Below, one piece after another: positions 43,051 through 56,350 of a DNA stretch of 64,000 bases. Each line of letters opens with the position of its first letter. Position 1 is the first letter of the stretch. The DNA is from Megalonaias nervosa (Eukaryota; Mollusca; Bivalvia; Unionida; Unionidae), in assembly GCA_016617855.1 (NCBI GenBank), contig JAECUM010001850.1:1-64000 (forward strand), read 5' to 3'. The notes under the pieces are model-generated. The model was not told where the DNA came from. It was given only the letters and a program-made list of their open reading frames with translations, and searched no databases. The translations under genes and the position numbers were made by a program.

Positions 43051-43860
43051 TTTATGGACCAAAACTGTAAGCTAATTTTATTTGACGTAATGCCAGTTTT
43101 ACCTCTTGAAGGGAGATATCTTTATTTAGCTAATGAAACATAACATTAGACTCCCTTTTACATATCTTTTATCAAATTGCAAAACATCTTCATCTGGAAT
43201 CATTTTTTTTTTTCATTAGAATTGTTTACAGCTTTAAAGCAATTTTCTAAGGTAACTATTTTATATAGATTTGGGTTGAGGATTCGAAGCGTTTTTTAAC
43301 ATATTATTGTACAACTCTTTATTATTAAATTTCGCTTCATCAAATATTAATGTTTTCAGTTCATCATATTCATAAATGTATTTGCGTAGAAGTTGTTTAT
43401 TTGTTTGATATTACACATGTCATTTCTTTTCTTGCTTTTGATGTCTTTTGCATTGAGATAATGTTCTAATTTACTCATAAACATTAACTATTATTCTTCA
43501 CATATCTCATTAAACCAAGAATTATAATTATTCATTGTATTTTTCCTACATTCTATCATAACGTTTTTACATTTTATAAAGAATGGCAATTGTCAAATAT
43601 CATGCAGTGCTGACAAACAACTTTCAATAGTGTCAGTATTAACATTCACAAGTAATTTTTCGTTAAACGTTTCTGTCATTTCGATTAAACAATTGTCACT
43701 TAATTTTGATTTATATTCATTCTTGAACATAAATATTCTACGTCTGCACCTTCATATTCAAATTCTTTCGTATCAGTTGCTTCGACAACATTATAAACTT
43801 CTAACGTAAGACATACAACACAATGATCGTGCACAATATTTGGCTCACATCAAGCGCTTG
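43050..43860 (-). pseudogene. LINE endonuclease-RT linker remnant
   Basis: On the minus strand a frame with few stops reads FKNEYKSKLSDNCLIEM, TETFNEKLLVNVNTDTIESC and NNYNSWFNEICEE. WFNE(x)C after a variable helical region is typical of the segment between endonuclease and RT in LINEs. It continues with decayed Lys/Asn-rich sequence to about 43,050. The family cannot be assigned. Confidence 0.5.
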
Positions 43861-43883
43861 AGGGGGCTGCTACCAACATAAAC

Positions 43884-43885
<2 letters not shown>

Positions 43886-43927
<42 letters not shown>
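43886..43927. repeat. (GA)n microsatellite
   Basis: About 21 GA units. Confidence 0.97.
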
Positions 43928-43930
<3 letters not shown>

Positions 43931-44099
43931 CAGTGATCTTTTCCCAGACATGATCCTGTTTGGCGAGGAGTCCCATAAACATTCTGTCCGGAAGCTTACA
44001 GCTACCACATTTAGCGATGGAAGGACGGGAAGGAGTTTGAAAAGGAATCTGGCAATTCCTATAGGAGTCCTTTGTAACGCATTTTTGGCAGAGAACCAA

Positions 44100-45600
44100 T
44101 AGACCTCCCAGGCCGAGGTTATTGCTTGGTCACTATAGCTGGACTTGAAACCCCGGCCAGCGACCGGTGCTGCTGATCTCGCAGACCTTCAGAGTGCACT
44201 GTATTGATTAGCATACCAGAGAATAACTATGAATCTAAAGGGCTCGCCCACATAATGTTTGCTGTTGTGATCAGACAAGATCATAGAAGAATCTAAGGTG
44301 GCATCCCTACGTAAATGCAACCGACACGGGAGAGAGAGTTTCTTGATGTCTTGGCTAATTCCTGCAGCAGTCCTCGATAAAAATTCCCCCCTTAATCCGC
44401 TAGTGGCAGCTACGAAAAAGGTCGATTCGCGAAGCTATGGCCACTAAGGTGGATGATATAATTTTCGTAGATCTGAGACACTTGATTGCGATGCAGAGAC
44501 GAGTCTCCCTAAAACTTCCTACTTATGATGCCCCAGAATCGAGGAGGATAATGTGGTCAAGCGGGCGAGTGGACCATCTACGTACTCACTGAAACCACTG
44601 GTCACAGAGTGGCAGAGGAATTAACCACCTCTGCTGTGTGGCTTCCCTTTGGCCTTTTGACAGTCTCTCTTCAATGCCTCTTGCTATGGTCGAATGGGAA
44701 AAAAAACGCGAGGTCTGCTTTTTCTGTGTCCGCGAGAATCTCTTTAAACTGGAGAAGCTTCTCGTGTCCGAAGACTGAGACGGTGTATGACCGTTCTCAT
44801 TGTCAGAAGTCTAAATATCCTCATCCTCCGTGACCAGCCTAGAGCGGGACAGTAATAGCGACATCAAATGGGAATAATGCTAGACTCGATTGGGATCTAT
44901 TCGAACACATTCGAGTGCAATATTTTTGGCAGCTGATCCTCTTGTCACTGCTGGGGGGAGACAGGATGATATGGGTTTTTCTCCCTTCCGGGGGAGTGGA
45001 ATAATAATCCTTCCTTCGATGGAGGGGTTAAGTGGTGACCTCCCTCCTATCGTCCACAAACTAAGCTGACGGAAGGGGGGCATGGTGGTTCTATGGCCTG
45101 CCCGATCGCTGGTCAATGAAGACGCATAGCGCCTTCTGTGGAAACTAAGAAAATCAGAATTAATCAACTAGTGGAGAGAGTCACCAAAACCCGTAGGTAT
45201 CGGGGTCAATTATTGAGAAAGGGAATGAATGCCCGTTGACAGGTATATGATTTGCCCAGTAACTAAAGCACGGTGACCGCTGTCTAGACCAGGTACCATG
45301 TGACCGGTATCTTATCGCCTTGCCAAATGCCCGGTGCCAGGTACCTGGTGAGAGCTGACTGGTGACCGTCGATTGCATAGACTAGCTACGAGACGGAGAC
45401 TGTACTTCCCATACGCCGGAAAGGATCTGAAGGACCGAGAAATGCCTGTGATCCCTCTCGGTTTCTACGATCTGGTGACTTTCGTGTGGTGTAAAGTGCC
45501 ATGGATCCCTCCCGGGATTGTCGAAACGGTGACTATTTTTAAAACCGGGCAATGCCAATGATCATCCTTAAACGGGAATGGGATGTGTCGTGGGTCAGGG
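44100..45600. other. Unassigned stretch with short open frames
   Basis: Visibly richer in G and C than its surroundings by eye. It contains short frames (for example a 48-codon plus-strand frame from ATG 44,437 beginning MATKVDDIIFVDLRHL, and a 95-codon minus frame at 44,880-45,167) that I could not match to any family. Repeated CCGGT(G/A)CCAGGTACC-like blocks near 45,280-45,350 suggest local duplication. Confidence 0.35.
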
Positions 45601-46800
45601 ACAACAAGAAATTCTTCCTGCAGCTGTAAGAGCGACAGCTTTCAGCTAAATCTGACACTTTTTCAGCCCATAAATTGTTGAAATGACATCCGTGAAAATG
45701 CAAGCACTCCATACATGTTCAACATGCTGGTTATCTTTTGGTTACATTTGCCAGCTTGGTGTGGCATTTCTCAAAGACAGCGAAATATTTTTAAAAACAT
45801 ATCAAGGGTAACACTAACAAAGTTCAATAAATTGACACCAGTAGTGAACTAAAACGCATATACTGGATAAAAGGACAATTGTCAAAACAAATATGGCTGC
45901 TACTAAACGAAATTATAGCAGTTACACTTGGATTAAGGAAAATCTCAAGTGCCTAAAGACAAATGATTTACCACTTAAGTCCAAGAAAAAGGATGATATT
46001 CGAATAAACGGAAGTGATTGAGGCATCTGACTGGCTCTGTGGCATCAGGTCACAATTAATAGTTCCGGTCCCAGTCTATTTTTAGAGCATTTTTTTCCTG
46101 TCTCCGTTTGGTGGTGATACAAGAGTTAGATTTAGGCATTCTTGGTATGGATTTAAAGGCAATTGTTTATTTTTTAGAATGTGAGCTTATGGTGTGGTTG
46201 TCTGTGTGTGTTTCGGCGACAGTGTACAGTGAGTAATAAGGTCTTGGTGATGATCCGGAAGTGAAATCTGTGTTCTATTGCACTTTGGTTTGTTGACAGT
46301 CAAGCCTTTCAAAAAAATACAGGTGAACCTTTGACAAGAACTTCACCGTGAAGTCATCTTTGAAGGTATTTTAGATTAACATATGATTTGTATTGATTGT
46401 CACACAGTGGAAAGTTCAGTACTGAGAAAACAAATGTAGAGAATATATAGTAAAATTAATTGTGTTCTATGACCTCTGTGTTGTTCTTGTCCTTGACCTC
46501 CAGTTAGTAATTGGAGTAGGGAGTTTTCACCTTTCGCTGGAGATCATCACCAATAAAAGAGATAGCAATGTAGCAATATGCATTTTTATTGCTACTGAAA
46601 TGAGACTTTTCAGTTTTTTTATTTCGTCTTTTATATACACAAGGACATAAATTTTCATTCAGGAAACATGTTTTCCCAATCGATTTAGGATATACGTGAA
46701 TGTAACTGAAACATAAGTACTCTTGACGGACTGAAATGCAACCCTTTTGAAAATTTCAAATTGTTCTGTTTTTCCCCAGTAGTGTTGTTCTTCTACTAAT
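45600..46800. other. Non-coding stretch
   Basis: No gene or clear repeat recognised. Confidence 0.5.
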
Positions 46801-46829
46801 AACTTCATAATTGAATATCCACAATAACA

Positions 46830-46905
46830 AAATCATTGCTGCTGCTACTACTACAACTACTACTACTACTACTAATAATAATAATAATAATAATAATAAT
46901 CAGTA
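46830..46905. repeat. (CTA)n/(AAT)n microsatellite
   Basis: Triplet repeats CTACTA then AATAAT. The stretch 46,905-48,000 has no gene; a 31-bp unit GTACAGCACAACCTATTGGG is duplicated at 47,590-47,655. Confidence 0.9.
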
Positions 46906-47999
46906 GTATAACTATTATCTCTGTCGTCGTCATCATCATCCATATAATCGTCACAAGTCTTCCTGTCTTGCTCTTCTTTTTATTATAACTCTTTCTTTTG
47001 CCGAGAACATAATTATTGCGATTTATCATGCAAATTACAAAGAAGTGTTGCTCACTCTGAGTGGGAAACGTATGTGTATATACATTATTATTAACACAGC
47101 CGTAACGATTAATACTTCTTCCGTGGGACACATAATTATATACACAATCCTTCCTAACATCATGTATCAGGAATTCCTTGGTCGTTCCCAAAGAATGGAA
47201 AAATGATGTCGTTCAGTTCAGAACCTAAGCAACTGTATCTGACAAACGGACGTACCACAAATATAAAATTGTTTGAAGATGGTGCAAGCTGTCTTAGGAT
47301 AGCATAAGCATTTATACATATCGAAAGATGCCGTGAGCCTTTTGAAGAAAAATAAAAGTTCAAGAATAGACTGATATAGACAGTGAGCTGTTGAAATAAA
47401 AATACTTCAGATGTTGCAAGATTGTGCAGGGTCAAGATTGTCTGTATAAAATAAACAGCCTTGAAGTAAAAGTTACAAACACGCCAGTCCTCTGCAGAAA
47501 CTTTGAGACTTTGAATGGAATACATATAATCAATATATGTAAATGAAACGTTAAGCCGATATACGAAGTAAGATTATCAATAGCCGATTGTACAGAACAA
47601 CCTATTGGGCAGCACAGTCTATTGTACAGCACAACCTATTGGGCAGCACAAGCCAATTTTTCCATGAGTCTATACTAAAATATGTTCCTTTTCGACATAT
47701 TTATAACTGCGTAAATTTTTTTATCAACAAAAGGAACGCTCTTTGAGCTTGTAACCCATGTGTATGTCATGGCACAGGTATCCGCCACAAACAAGTGTCA
47801 TGGAACAACTGTAACAGGCATTATCATACTCAATTAAAGTAATTAAAATTAAATTGATTAAATAAACGTGAACATTCGCGTTATATATTGTCAGTATAAT
47901 ACGAATAAAATCGGGTACATAATTCGAATACAATTTCATGCACATTTTTACCACGTATGTTTTATGAGCTTTACGTCTGATTGATTGAAACTGTTCCAA

Positions 48000-48400
48000 T
48001 GACCATTTCCGTCTCACCGAAAAACCCTTCCAATGACAATTTTCCGCCGCAATGAAAACTGTCCAGTACCGGTTTTCCGTCTCATAGAAAAACTGTTCAG
48101 ATACCACTATTCCTTCTCACAGAAAACTTCTAATGCCCATTTTTCGTCTCACAGAAAACTGTTCCAATGCCCATTCTCCGTCTCACAGAAAACTTCCAAT
48201 GTACATTTTCCGTCTAACAGAAAGTTGTTCCAATGCCCATTTTCCTTCTCACAGAAAACTTCCAATGCCCATTTTCTGTCGCACAGAAAACTGTTCCAAT
48301 GCCCATTTTCCGTCGCACAGAAAACTGTTCCAAATGCCCATTTTCCGTCTCACAGAAAACTGTTCCAATGCCCATTTTCCGTCTCACAGATCAACAAAAG
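48000..48400. repeat. About 34-bp minisatellite, twelve units
   Basis: Units like CCATTTTCCGTCTCACAGAA followed by AACTGTTCCAATGC, some lacking a few bases. Frames across it spell FPSHRKLFQCP-type repeats. Confidence 0.92.
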
Positions 48401-48689
48401 CAAAAGATAAATCATCGTCAATATGACTACGTGTAGTTCCAAACTACACTACGTTTTAAACAACCTCCCTCTACTTAGTTTTGACTTTATTAATTGGGCT
48501 GGCTGTTTATGGAACATATCTTTTTTCAACAAATGCAGTAGCCATCAATTCCAATTCATTGTCTACGAATAGATGAGGTGCTTTGTTTCTGACGCCGTTG
48601 TCTAACAAGGTTTATTTCACGGAGCCCTTGTTCCGACTGTGGATACATTCCACTACGGCATCATTAGTACGATTGCAGGCACGTTCCAC

Positions 48690-49170
48690 AGCGTCAGTTT
48701 TGTTCTGACTATAGGCACAATCCACCACGGTATCCTTGATGAAATTGGGACACATACCACCATGGTATCCTTGATGAAATTGCGGACACATACCACCACG
48801 GTATCCTTGATGAAATTGCGGACACATACCACCACGGTATCCTTGATGAAATTGCGGACACATACCATCACGGTATCCTTGATGAAATTGCGGACACATA
48901 CCACCACGGTATCCTTGATGAAATTGCGGACACATACCACCACGGTATCCTTGATCATTGTGTGGGCACACTCCACCATTGCATCCTTGTTCCGATTGTG
49001 CGCACTTTCTACCACCTCATCATAATTCAGGGCACCCACCATCATGGCATCCTTGTTCAGACTGGGCACATTCCATCATGGCATCCTTGTTCAGACTGTG
49101 GGCACATTCTAGCACTGCACCCTTGGTCATATTGCGGGCATATTCTACTCCCAATATTCTGGTTTGTCCT
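48690..49170. repeat. 36-bp minisatellite, seven near-perfect and several decayed units
   Basis: Core unit CACCACGGTATCCTTGATGA followed by AATTGCGGACACATAC, near-identical from 48,725 to 48,955; related but diverged units continue to 49,170. Both strands are open over the core: plus TTTVSLMKLRTH, minus MCPQFHQGYRGG. Confidence 0.94.
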
Positions 49171-49739
49171 AACTTAAGTTTCTTCCTTTAAAATAAAGGA
49201 CAAACTGAATTTTGTGATTTTAAAAAACCCTTCTATTTACTTCTTCAAGAAATTGTAACCAGTCATATTATTAAAAGAGTATGGGTTTTTTTCTCCACGC
49301 TAAATTTACCTCATAAATAACAAGAAGAAATCGGGAAAAGGAGAAAGACGAAACAGTATGGGGAATTTATGTATATCTAATTTGTATTGTTTGTCAGCGT
49401 ATTTCTCAATGATCATGTTATGTATAATTTTATTTTTGACTTGACTTTGTCCAAAACCAAGTTCATGTTGTACTTGACCAATAACATTTATTTTGGTAAA
49501 CAAATAAAACATATTTAATATTTCCCCATAAATGTGGGTTATATATTAGGATCATTATCTATAAACGTTAACATAGTTATATGGGTCTATGTCTAGGATT
49601 CTGGTATAACCTGTGGCACCTGGTGTTTTCCACGTTCTTTATTATAAATTTGGTAACAGATCTTGTCTTGTTTACAACTTAGATGTTGCTAGCAATGAAC
49701 TTTTGTCCTAAATTTTGGCTCTTCTTTTGTGTCTTATTT

Positions 49740-50262
49740 TATTTTCTAATATATAATCTTGTTTATTTGAAAAATCATTCATTCCCGCGACAACATCTGA
49801 AGCAGAAATCATTTGTATTGTTGTGTACAGTTGTTGATTTGATTGAAATTATTGATTGAAATTATTATTCACTGAAAATACAAAGTGCTCTTCAATAATA
49901 ATCTTGGGGGAAAAAGAACATTAATGTAGAATTATAGTGAATTCAAGCAAGGATATCTGGGATTATACTATTGTGATTAACTGGAAGACTGTACATCACA
50001 CCTCAGGCTACTGGTACATTAGTACATTCAAGACTACAGGAATACCGCCTTCAGCGCCGGATCTTATTTTTAATACCACTCGAATTTAATTAGAACTTTA
50101 TTCTTTAGGACTGGCAATAAATCTTTCTGGACTGTTTGGGATTTAATTCGCAATACTGTAAATTTTCTTTTTGTATTCTAGGGAAATAAATTATTTCTTA
50201 AATACACAACTTGTTGGTTTTCGGTCCTTTCTATTACTTACCTAATACCATAGAGTCGTAAT
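49740..50262 (+). repeat. Solo LTR of the gypsy family, opposite orientation
   Basis: Right end ...CATAGAGTCGTAATA and preceding TTGTATTCTAGGGAAATAAA and TGGGATTTAATTCGCAATAC are the inverse of motifs in the LTRs at 31,853 and 59,426. The left end is uncertain. Confidence 0.7.
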
Positions 50263-51150
50263 AGGAAATAGAAGAAAAAATGGATATATGGAGAACTTCC
50301 AGCTACTGTGCCTTATTCCGTATCGTGTTGGTAGTAAGGATTCAGTAAGCCAAATACAGATTAAATGTCATTTATTAAACATATTCTCTTCATACAAGCA
50401 ACAATATAACATATAATAAAGATCTACATAAAGCTTTGGAAGTAACTTTGCACTGTACAAACGAAGTGAGGTACTTGATTACTTTGTAAACAGCCCGTAA
50501 ATCTTTTAACCGTATGGACTGGAGTAAAAGCAATATAAAGATATTGTCAGTCTCATGGCATCAAAAGCTGAGAACGTGGTCTTAAAGCTATCATCTGATG
50601 TCCGTTAACACTTCTTATACACAGTATTTAGGGTAGGGAATTGTATGAGCTCCTGGTGAACCAGTAATGAAATTCGTGATTTCAGGTGGGCATGTGAAAT
50701 TATACTATCTGAAAAATACGCATAACAATAGACAACCGAAATATAAATTTCAAAGCACGTTTCAGCTCTGAGGAAACTTGACTGTAAAACCTCGAACGGA
50801 TAACACGTCACCTAAAGAACCAAACTGCAAAGTTGGGCTGGGTGATCTATAGCCAGCATGCTACACTCTTTCAAGGCAGAGGTGGAATAATTATTTTGTA
50901 AAGCAGCTGCAAACCTGAAAGAATATTGCGAATCAGTGACAATGACCCAGCTGAATAAAGTACCATCTATAATGGACAAACAGAAAAGAATGGCCAAAGA
51001 TATGCTGGTAATGAAGCATGAAATTGAAAATAATTCACACACGCCTCTAAGTATTCAAAAATCAAATAACACCATTAATACCCTGTGAGGGAAATCAAGC
51101 TCTTCAAAGAAGACTTTAATTTCCTAAAAAAAAATAAAATCAAAACGGCC
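50263..51150. other. Non-coding stretch
   Basis: No gene recognised; only short frames without family resemblance. Confidence 0.5.
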
Positions 51151-51325
51151 ATTTGTAACACGACAAACGTACGATAGCGTCAGATCAATAATTGGTTTTC
51201 AAGGCCATTTGTAACACCACAAACGTACGATAGCATCAGATCAATAATTGATTTTCAAGGCCATTTGTAACACCACAAACGTACGATAGCATCAGATCAA
51301 TAATTGATTTTCAAGGCCATTTTAA
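51150..51325. repeat. About 60-bp tandem repeat, three units
   Basis: GGCCATTTGTAACACCACAA, ACGTACGATAGCATCAGATC and AATAATTGATTTTCAA, nearly identical. Confidence 0.95.
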
Positions 51326-51374
51326 TAAATGTGCTGAAATCAACAAGTTAACTCAAAAAGAGAGACAGCTTTAT

Positions 51375-51700
51375 CAAGTGATGAGCCTCAAGACCGAAAC
51401 TCAATATCACTGTCTTCATCAAGTGATGAGACTCAGGACAAAAACTAGGATATCACTGTATTATATTGTGATGAGCCTCAAGACCCAAACCGGATATCAC
51501 TGTCTTTATCAAGTGATGACCCTCAGGACTGACACTCAATATCACTGTCTTTATCAAGTGATGGGACTCAGGACAAAAACTAGGATATCATTGTATTATA
51601 TTGTGATGAGCCTCAAGACCCAAACCGGATATCACTGTCTTTTTCAACTGATGAGCCTCAGGACCCAAACGCCATATCACTTTCCGTATTAAGTCATGAG
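51375..51700. repeat. About 54-bp tandem repeat, six units
   Basis: Alternating units with GATGAGCCTCAAGACCCAAAC, CGGATATCACTGTCTTTATC and AAGTGATG. Two unit types alternate, giving a higher-order period of about 165 bp. Confidence 0.85.
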
Positions 51701-52291
51701 ACTCGGAAACGAAGCCCGATATTACTGTCTGGTAAGTAAGCTGAGGAACCGTGAACTGAAATGAAACTTTCAAAGCATGTATAAGCTCTAAGGGGAGTTA
51801 ACTCAAACTGTCTTACGGTTAGCTTTAATTAACAAGCAAAACTGCACTGTTTGGCTTAGTGGTCTGTAGTTAGTATGCAGTACATATAACAAAAGGCAAG
51901 TGTAGGTGACAAGAGCCTTCTTTGGCTATCATTACGCTAGTAAATGTCTTCTAGCTACAGTGGAACAAACCAATGGTTTTACCATTGAGCAATACTGATC
52001 TCAAAAAAGCAGGTACATTTTTGGTGTCTTATTTGTTACTTGCATTACTGTTAGTACCTAATAACCTCAAAGGAGTAAATAAGGGATTTCTTATTGATTA
52101 CACAATATTATGACAATGGTAGTTTCCGTACCAAATCAATAGTATCGTGTTTATTATGGCGACCTCTCATCTGACAGTCCATCTTGACTGAAATTAAATC
52201 GTAAATTAAAATTTTGTGCTTTTTTATATTGTTTCAAATGGTTGATGAATATCAACTGTGTTGTCTACACTTTGGCAAATTTTTGATACCT
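51701..52291. other. 3' flank of BTB-PHR gene
   Basis: About 590 bp that should contain the 3' UTR of the minus-strand gene. AATAAA on the minus strand also overlaps the last codons (near 52,305). No other gene. Confidence 0.45.
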
Positions 52292-52846
52292 CTAAGACTT
52301 TTTATTTGAGAATTTGTTAAGGTCGTTCACTTTTGGAAAGGTAAAAAGAACCCCTGGCAATTGTCCCTTTTCCACCGTAGTATTCGAATTGCTTCTACTT
52401 GTGAATGTAAACGTTACACCTTCCACTACCACTGTCCTTCTCCCATCCATTCCAATCTTTGTGGGTGGACCATTTATTTCAGCTACTATGGTATACTTCT
52501 TCCCTGATTGTAAAAGCACCGTTTTAGACAACATGGCGTCAGAAGTATGATGCGATTTGTCCGTTTTCACCGTAATGTGTTCCTTAGACAAACATTTTCG
52601 ACCTTCTTCATCGGTGATCTCTATGGTAACACGGTACTCAGCCGACCCTTCTTGGCAACCATACACAATTACTCCATGTAATAGTACTGACTTCGAACAG
52701 GATGCGGAAATCACATGATGCCCCGTTCCAGAATCCATTTCGTCCATCCCTATGAAGTTGTACCGTATCACTGAGTACATAGAAAACCCGCGACGTTTAT
52801 TTGTGTTGAAATGCCAATTCGAGGCTTGGTCTCGGCCGTGGTAATA
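52292..52846 (-). CDS. BTB-BACK-PHR protein, exon 4 (PHR domain)
   Basis: Last coding exon: 184 codons plus TAG, phase 0, preceded on the minus strand by TGTATCTGTTTGCAG, a good acceptor. It encodes a PHR domain: FSMYSVIRYNFIGM, SCSKSVLLHGVIVYGC, SAEYRVTIEI, then SKTVLLQSGKKYTIVAEI, GPPTKIGMDGRR and VVVEGVTFTF, the order seen in BTBD1/2/3/6-type proteins and the PHR ubiquitin ligases. In such proteins BTB and BACK bind Cullin-3 and PHR contacts substrate or partners. With the upstream exons the protein is about 443 residues, somewhat shorter than vertebrate BTBD3/6. Confidence 0.93.
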   Translation of the reverse strand, partial: YYHGRDQASNWHFNTNKRRGFSMYSVIRYNFIGMDEMDSGTGHHVISASCSKSVLLHGVIVYGCQEGSAEYRVTIEITDEEGRKCLSKEHITVKTDKSHHTSDAMLSKTVLLQSGKKYTIVAEINGPPTKIGMDGRRTVVVEGVTFTFTSRSNSNTTVEKGQLPGVLFTFPKVNDLNKFSNKKS

Positions 52847-53329
52847 CTGCAAACAGATACAACAAAAAATGTACACATATAATAGGAATGCCATCATCAC
52901 TCATTAAGTCTGGATTTCCCGCCATGCTCATTTAAAGGTAAAGTATGTATGTCTAGGGTATAAGGGCACATCAACACAGCCCTGGCAATATAGAACTTGA
53001 CGATACTTAATTAACCAAAGTCAATATTGTTCTAATTAGAAGTCACAGTGACCAACATTTGATAAGAAAGTTTCTTGGCAAAACACATTTACAAGGAACG
53101 ACTGATGACTCTAAAGCCAATGGTAGGCGGGAAGCTGCCTAAATCACAAAGCTTTATCAGGATATCACGGGCGGACGAAAGGACAAGTGTAATGTTGTAT
53201 GCGCACCCTAAATATGTGCCTAGGAAAAAAAATTGACTTCTGTTCAATAAATGAGATTATAGTAACAAATAAAAATGTACACAATCCTGGAACAACGACT
53301 TCACATTTTACAAGAGCCATATATCCTAG

Positions 53330-54265
53330 TGTCCACAAAGACTTCACATTTCATTCAAGCCACAGATCCTAGTATCTATAAAGACTTCACATATTGCTCA
53401 AGCCAAAGATCCTAGTGGCTACAAAGACTTCATTTTTCACTCGTGCGACTGAGCCTAGTGTCTGCAAAGACTTCACAACTTGCTCTAGCCCAAGATCCTA
53501 GTGTCTATAAACAATCACATTTTACACGAGTCAAAAAGAGTTTGCAACGACGTCACATTTTACACGAGCCAAAGATCCTAGTGTTCCCAAAGACTTCACA
53601 TTTTGCTCGAGGTAATGATCCTATAGTCTATAAAGACTTCTCATTTTTGCTCCAGTCAAAGATCCTAGTGTCACCAACGACTTCACATTTTACATGACCA
53701 TATATCCTAGTGTCCAGAAGACTTCGCATTTTGCTGGAGACAAAGATCATAGTATCTATAATGACTTCACATTCTACTTGAGCCAAAGATCCTAGTGTTT
53801 GCAACGACTTCAGATTTTACATTAGCCAAATATCCTCGTGTTACAAAGATTTCACATTTTACTCGAGCCATAGGTCCTAGTGTCTCTAAAGACTTCACAT
53901 TTTACCAGAGACTAAGATTATAATGTCAATAAAACTTCACAAGTTACTAGTGCCTGCAAAACGTCACCTTTTACCCGAGCCAAAGATCTGTGTCCACAAA
54001 GACTTCATATTTTACCCAAGCCAAAGATCCTAGTGTTACAAAGACGTCACATCTTACTTTTCAAAAAGATTCTAATGTCTACAAAACTTCACATTTTACT
54101 AGTGTCTGCAAAACGTCACCTTCTCCCCAAGCCAAAGATCCTAGTGTTACACAAACTTCACCTTTCCTCTACAAAATGATTTTAATGTTTACAAACTTCA
54201 CATCTTACAACTGTGTCTGCAAAACGTCACATTTTACTGGAGCCAAAAGATCATAGTGTCCTCAA
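53330..54265. repeat. About 42-55-bp minisatellite in intron 3
   Basis: Roughly twenty units of AAGACTTCACATTTTACTC, GAGCCAAAGATCCTAGTGTC and TACA, variable in length. It lies inside the large intron of the BTB-PHR gene. Confidence 0.92.
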
Positions 54266-54699
54266 AAAGTCAAATGTTACTCGAGCGCTTCTACATCATA
54301 CCAACCTCGTGAAAATATGTATAATAATATGAGATGGTAGTTATTCCAAATAATTTTTGTTAGTGATCTAAGAGTGCCAAAGTTCCTTAATGTCCTCGTG
54401 CAAACCAATGTTTGTACTCTGAAATATTACTGATTTTTTTCTGAATAACTGTGGAGGGAGGGTGGTTCTAGAGTTTTGTTTCTAAAAACGCGTGCCCCAA
54501 CTGCATGCCAAAACACAAAGTCAAATAAAATTTCAACAATTTAGGCAAACTGGTATAAATTGCTATAATGGAAATAAAATAATGTAATTTACAAATGAAT
54601 TCAAAAGGACATAATAATTCCACTTGCTGACCTCAAATTGTCTTTGCTTAATCGGGCAAATGTGTTGCCTCAAAAAATTCAACTTACTCTGAAGTCCTC

Positions 54700-54703
<4 letters not shown>

Positions 54704-54774
<71 letters not shown>
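54704..54774. repeat. (AT)n microsatellite
   Basis: About 35 AT units. Sequence 54,266-54,700 has nothing recognisable. Confidence 0.97.
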
Positions 54775-54777
<3 letters not shown>

Positions 54778-54829
54778 AGAAAGAAAATGATTTGTTATAA
54801 TTGCTATATGTGCAATCTTGGAAACAATC

Positions 54830-54995
54830 TTGTCAAAATAGATGCTCATACAGGCAGATGGATTCTTCGGTCAAAATCAAGATGCCCACGGAGGCAGCCG
54901 ACCAAGGCTGGCCTGAAAAGGTATCAAACCTACGACCTTTGGATTACAAATCAGACGTTCTACCTCAACATTCTAGACTCTGGCTCGTTATTTCA
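54830..54995 (-). repeat. tRNA-derived SINE, minus strand
   Basis: On the minus strand, TTGAGGTAGAACGTCTGATT and TGTAATCCAAAGGTC lead to the B box GTAGGTTTGATACC, then GGCCAGCCTTGGTCGGCTGCC. Three more copies of its body lie at 56,575, 58,204 and 60,440. Confidence 0.75.
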
Positions 54996-55095
54996 AATTG
55001 CTATTTCCTGAGCATACTGGTTATTTAATACTTAGAATTAAGTGCTAACAGAAACACCCAAGTATACAGGGAAATATGTCCTAAATTTGAGAAAG

Positions 55096-55099
<4 letters not shown>

Positions 55100-55162
<63 letters not shown>
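55100..55162. repeat. (AT)n microsatellite
   Basis: About 31 AT units. The stretch 55,163-55,930 has no recognised gene. Confidence 0.97.
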
Positions 55163-55164
<2 letters not shown>

Positions 55165-55929
55165 CTTCTTTCGGAAACGATGGGGATGGGGGTGGAGAAG
55201 AAAAGACTAACAGACTGGAGAGGGCCATGGGGCTGCCACCAGCATATAGATTAACGTTTATGGCAGGTAACTGGCGCCATGAAATTGAAACATTTTGCGA
55301 TCTAGATGCTGTATTAAGCAAACGCAAGAGAGTCAATCAAAGGATACGTTCGAATCACGTCATACATGCATCTCGGGCAATAAAGTTCTCCACTACCATT
55401 ACGTTAATGAAGTTATTTGGCAAGCCAAAACGGCAATAAAGTGAAAACATTTCACGTTCACGAGGCTAATGCGCGTTCTAGTCTCCAGAATACGCGATCT
55501 TTAGAAAGCCATTTTTAAAAAATTCGTTTCAGTCCCACTATCTCTCGTTTGATTGCGTACTGAAGGCAAGAACAATATACGTCCAGAAAACAATAAAACA
55601 TAAAATAGGTTGTCTTCTTCACAAATATTCATCTAATTTTATATTCTTAAAATAAAATATACAATGTCAATGTACATATTTTATACTCTTAACATAAAAC
55701 ATGCAATTAAAATTCTGTTAATCGTGATACAAATATTGCAAGTCCGTCACTATTATTCCTGTTGCATCGAATACGAGATTTACACGAAAATCGTACAATT
55801 CAAACAAATGTTTCCTACTGTCAGTCTAAAGATCGCGTATACGAGCTTCTAAAACGTGCATTGCTGTTGTGAACTTGACTTTGTGGCAATGTTGGCTTGC
55901 CATGTAGTTTGCTAATTCCAAATCGATCT

Positions 55930-56350
55930 CTGGATTGACATGTGCAGGAGAATTCTATTATGATTTATGCATTGCTGGATTGATGTGCAGGAGAATTCTA
56001 TTATGATTTATGCATTGCTTGATTACGTTTAATGCAGTGATCAATTACGATTAATGCACCGCTCGATTACGTTTAATGCATCGCTAAATTACACTTAATG
56101 CACCGCTCGATTACGTTTAATGTACCGTTACGTTATGATTGATGTGCCCTTAAGTACGCTTAATGCATCGCTCGATTACGCTTTATTCATCGTTCGATGA
56201 CGTTTAATGCACCGCTCTATTACGTTTAATGCACCGCTCTATTATGTTTAATGCACCGCTCGATTACAATTAATGCACCTTTCAATTATGATCCCTCAAT
56301 TAAACTCAATGCATCTCTATTACACTTGATGCACTGCTCTATTACGCATA
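55930..56350. repeat. About 23-bp minisatellite, some sixteen units
   Basis: Imperfect repeats of GCTCGATTACGTTTAATGCACC. It lies inside intron 3 of the BTB-PHR gene. Confidence 0.92.
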
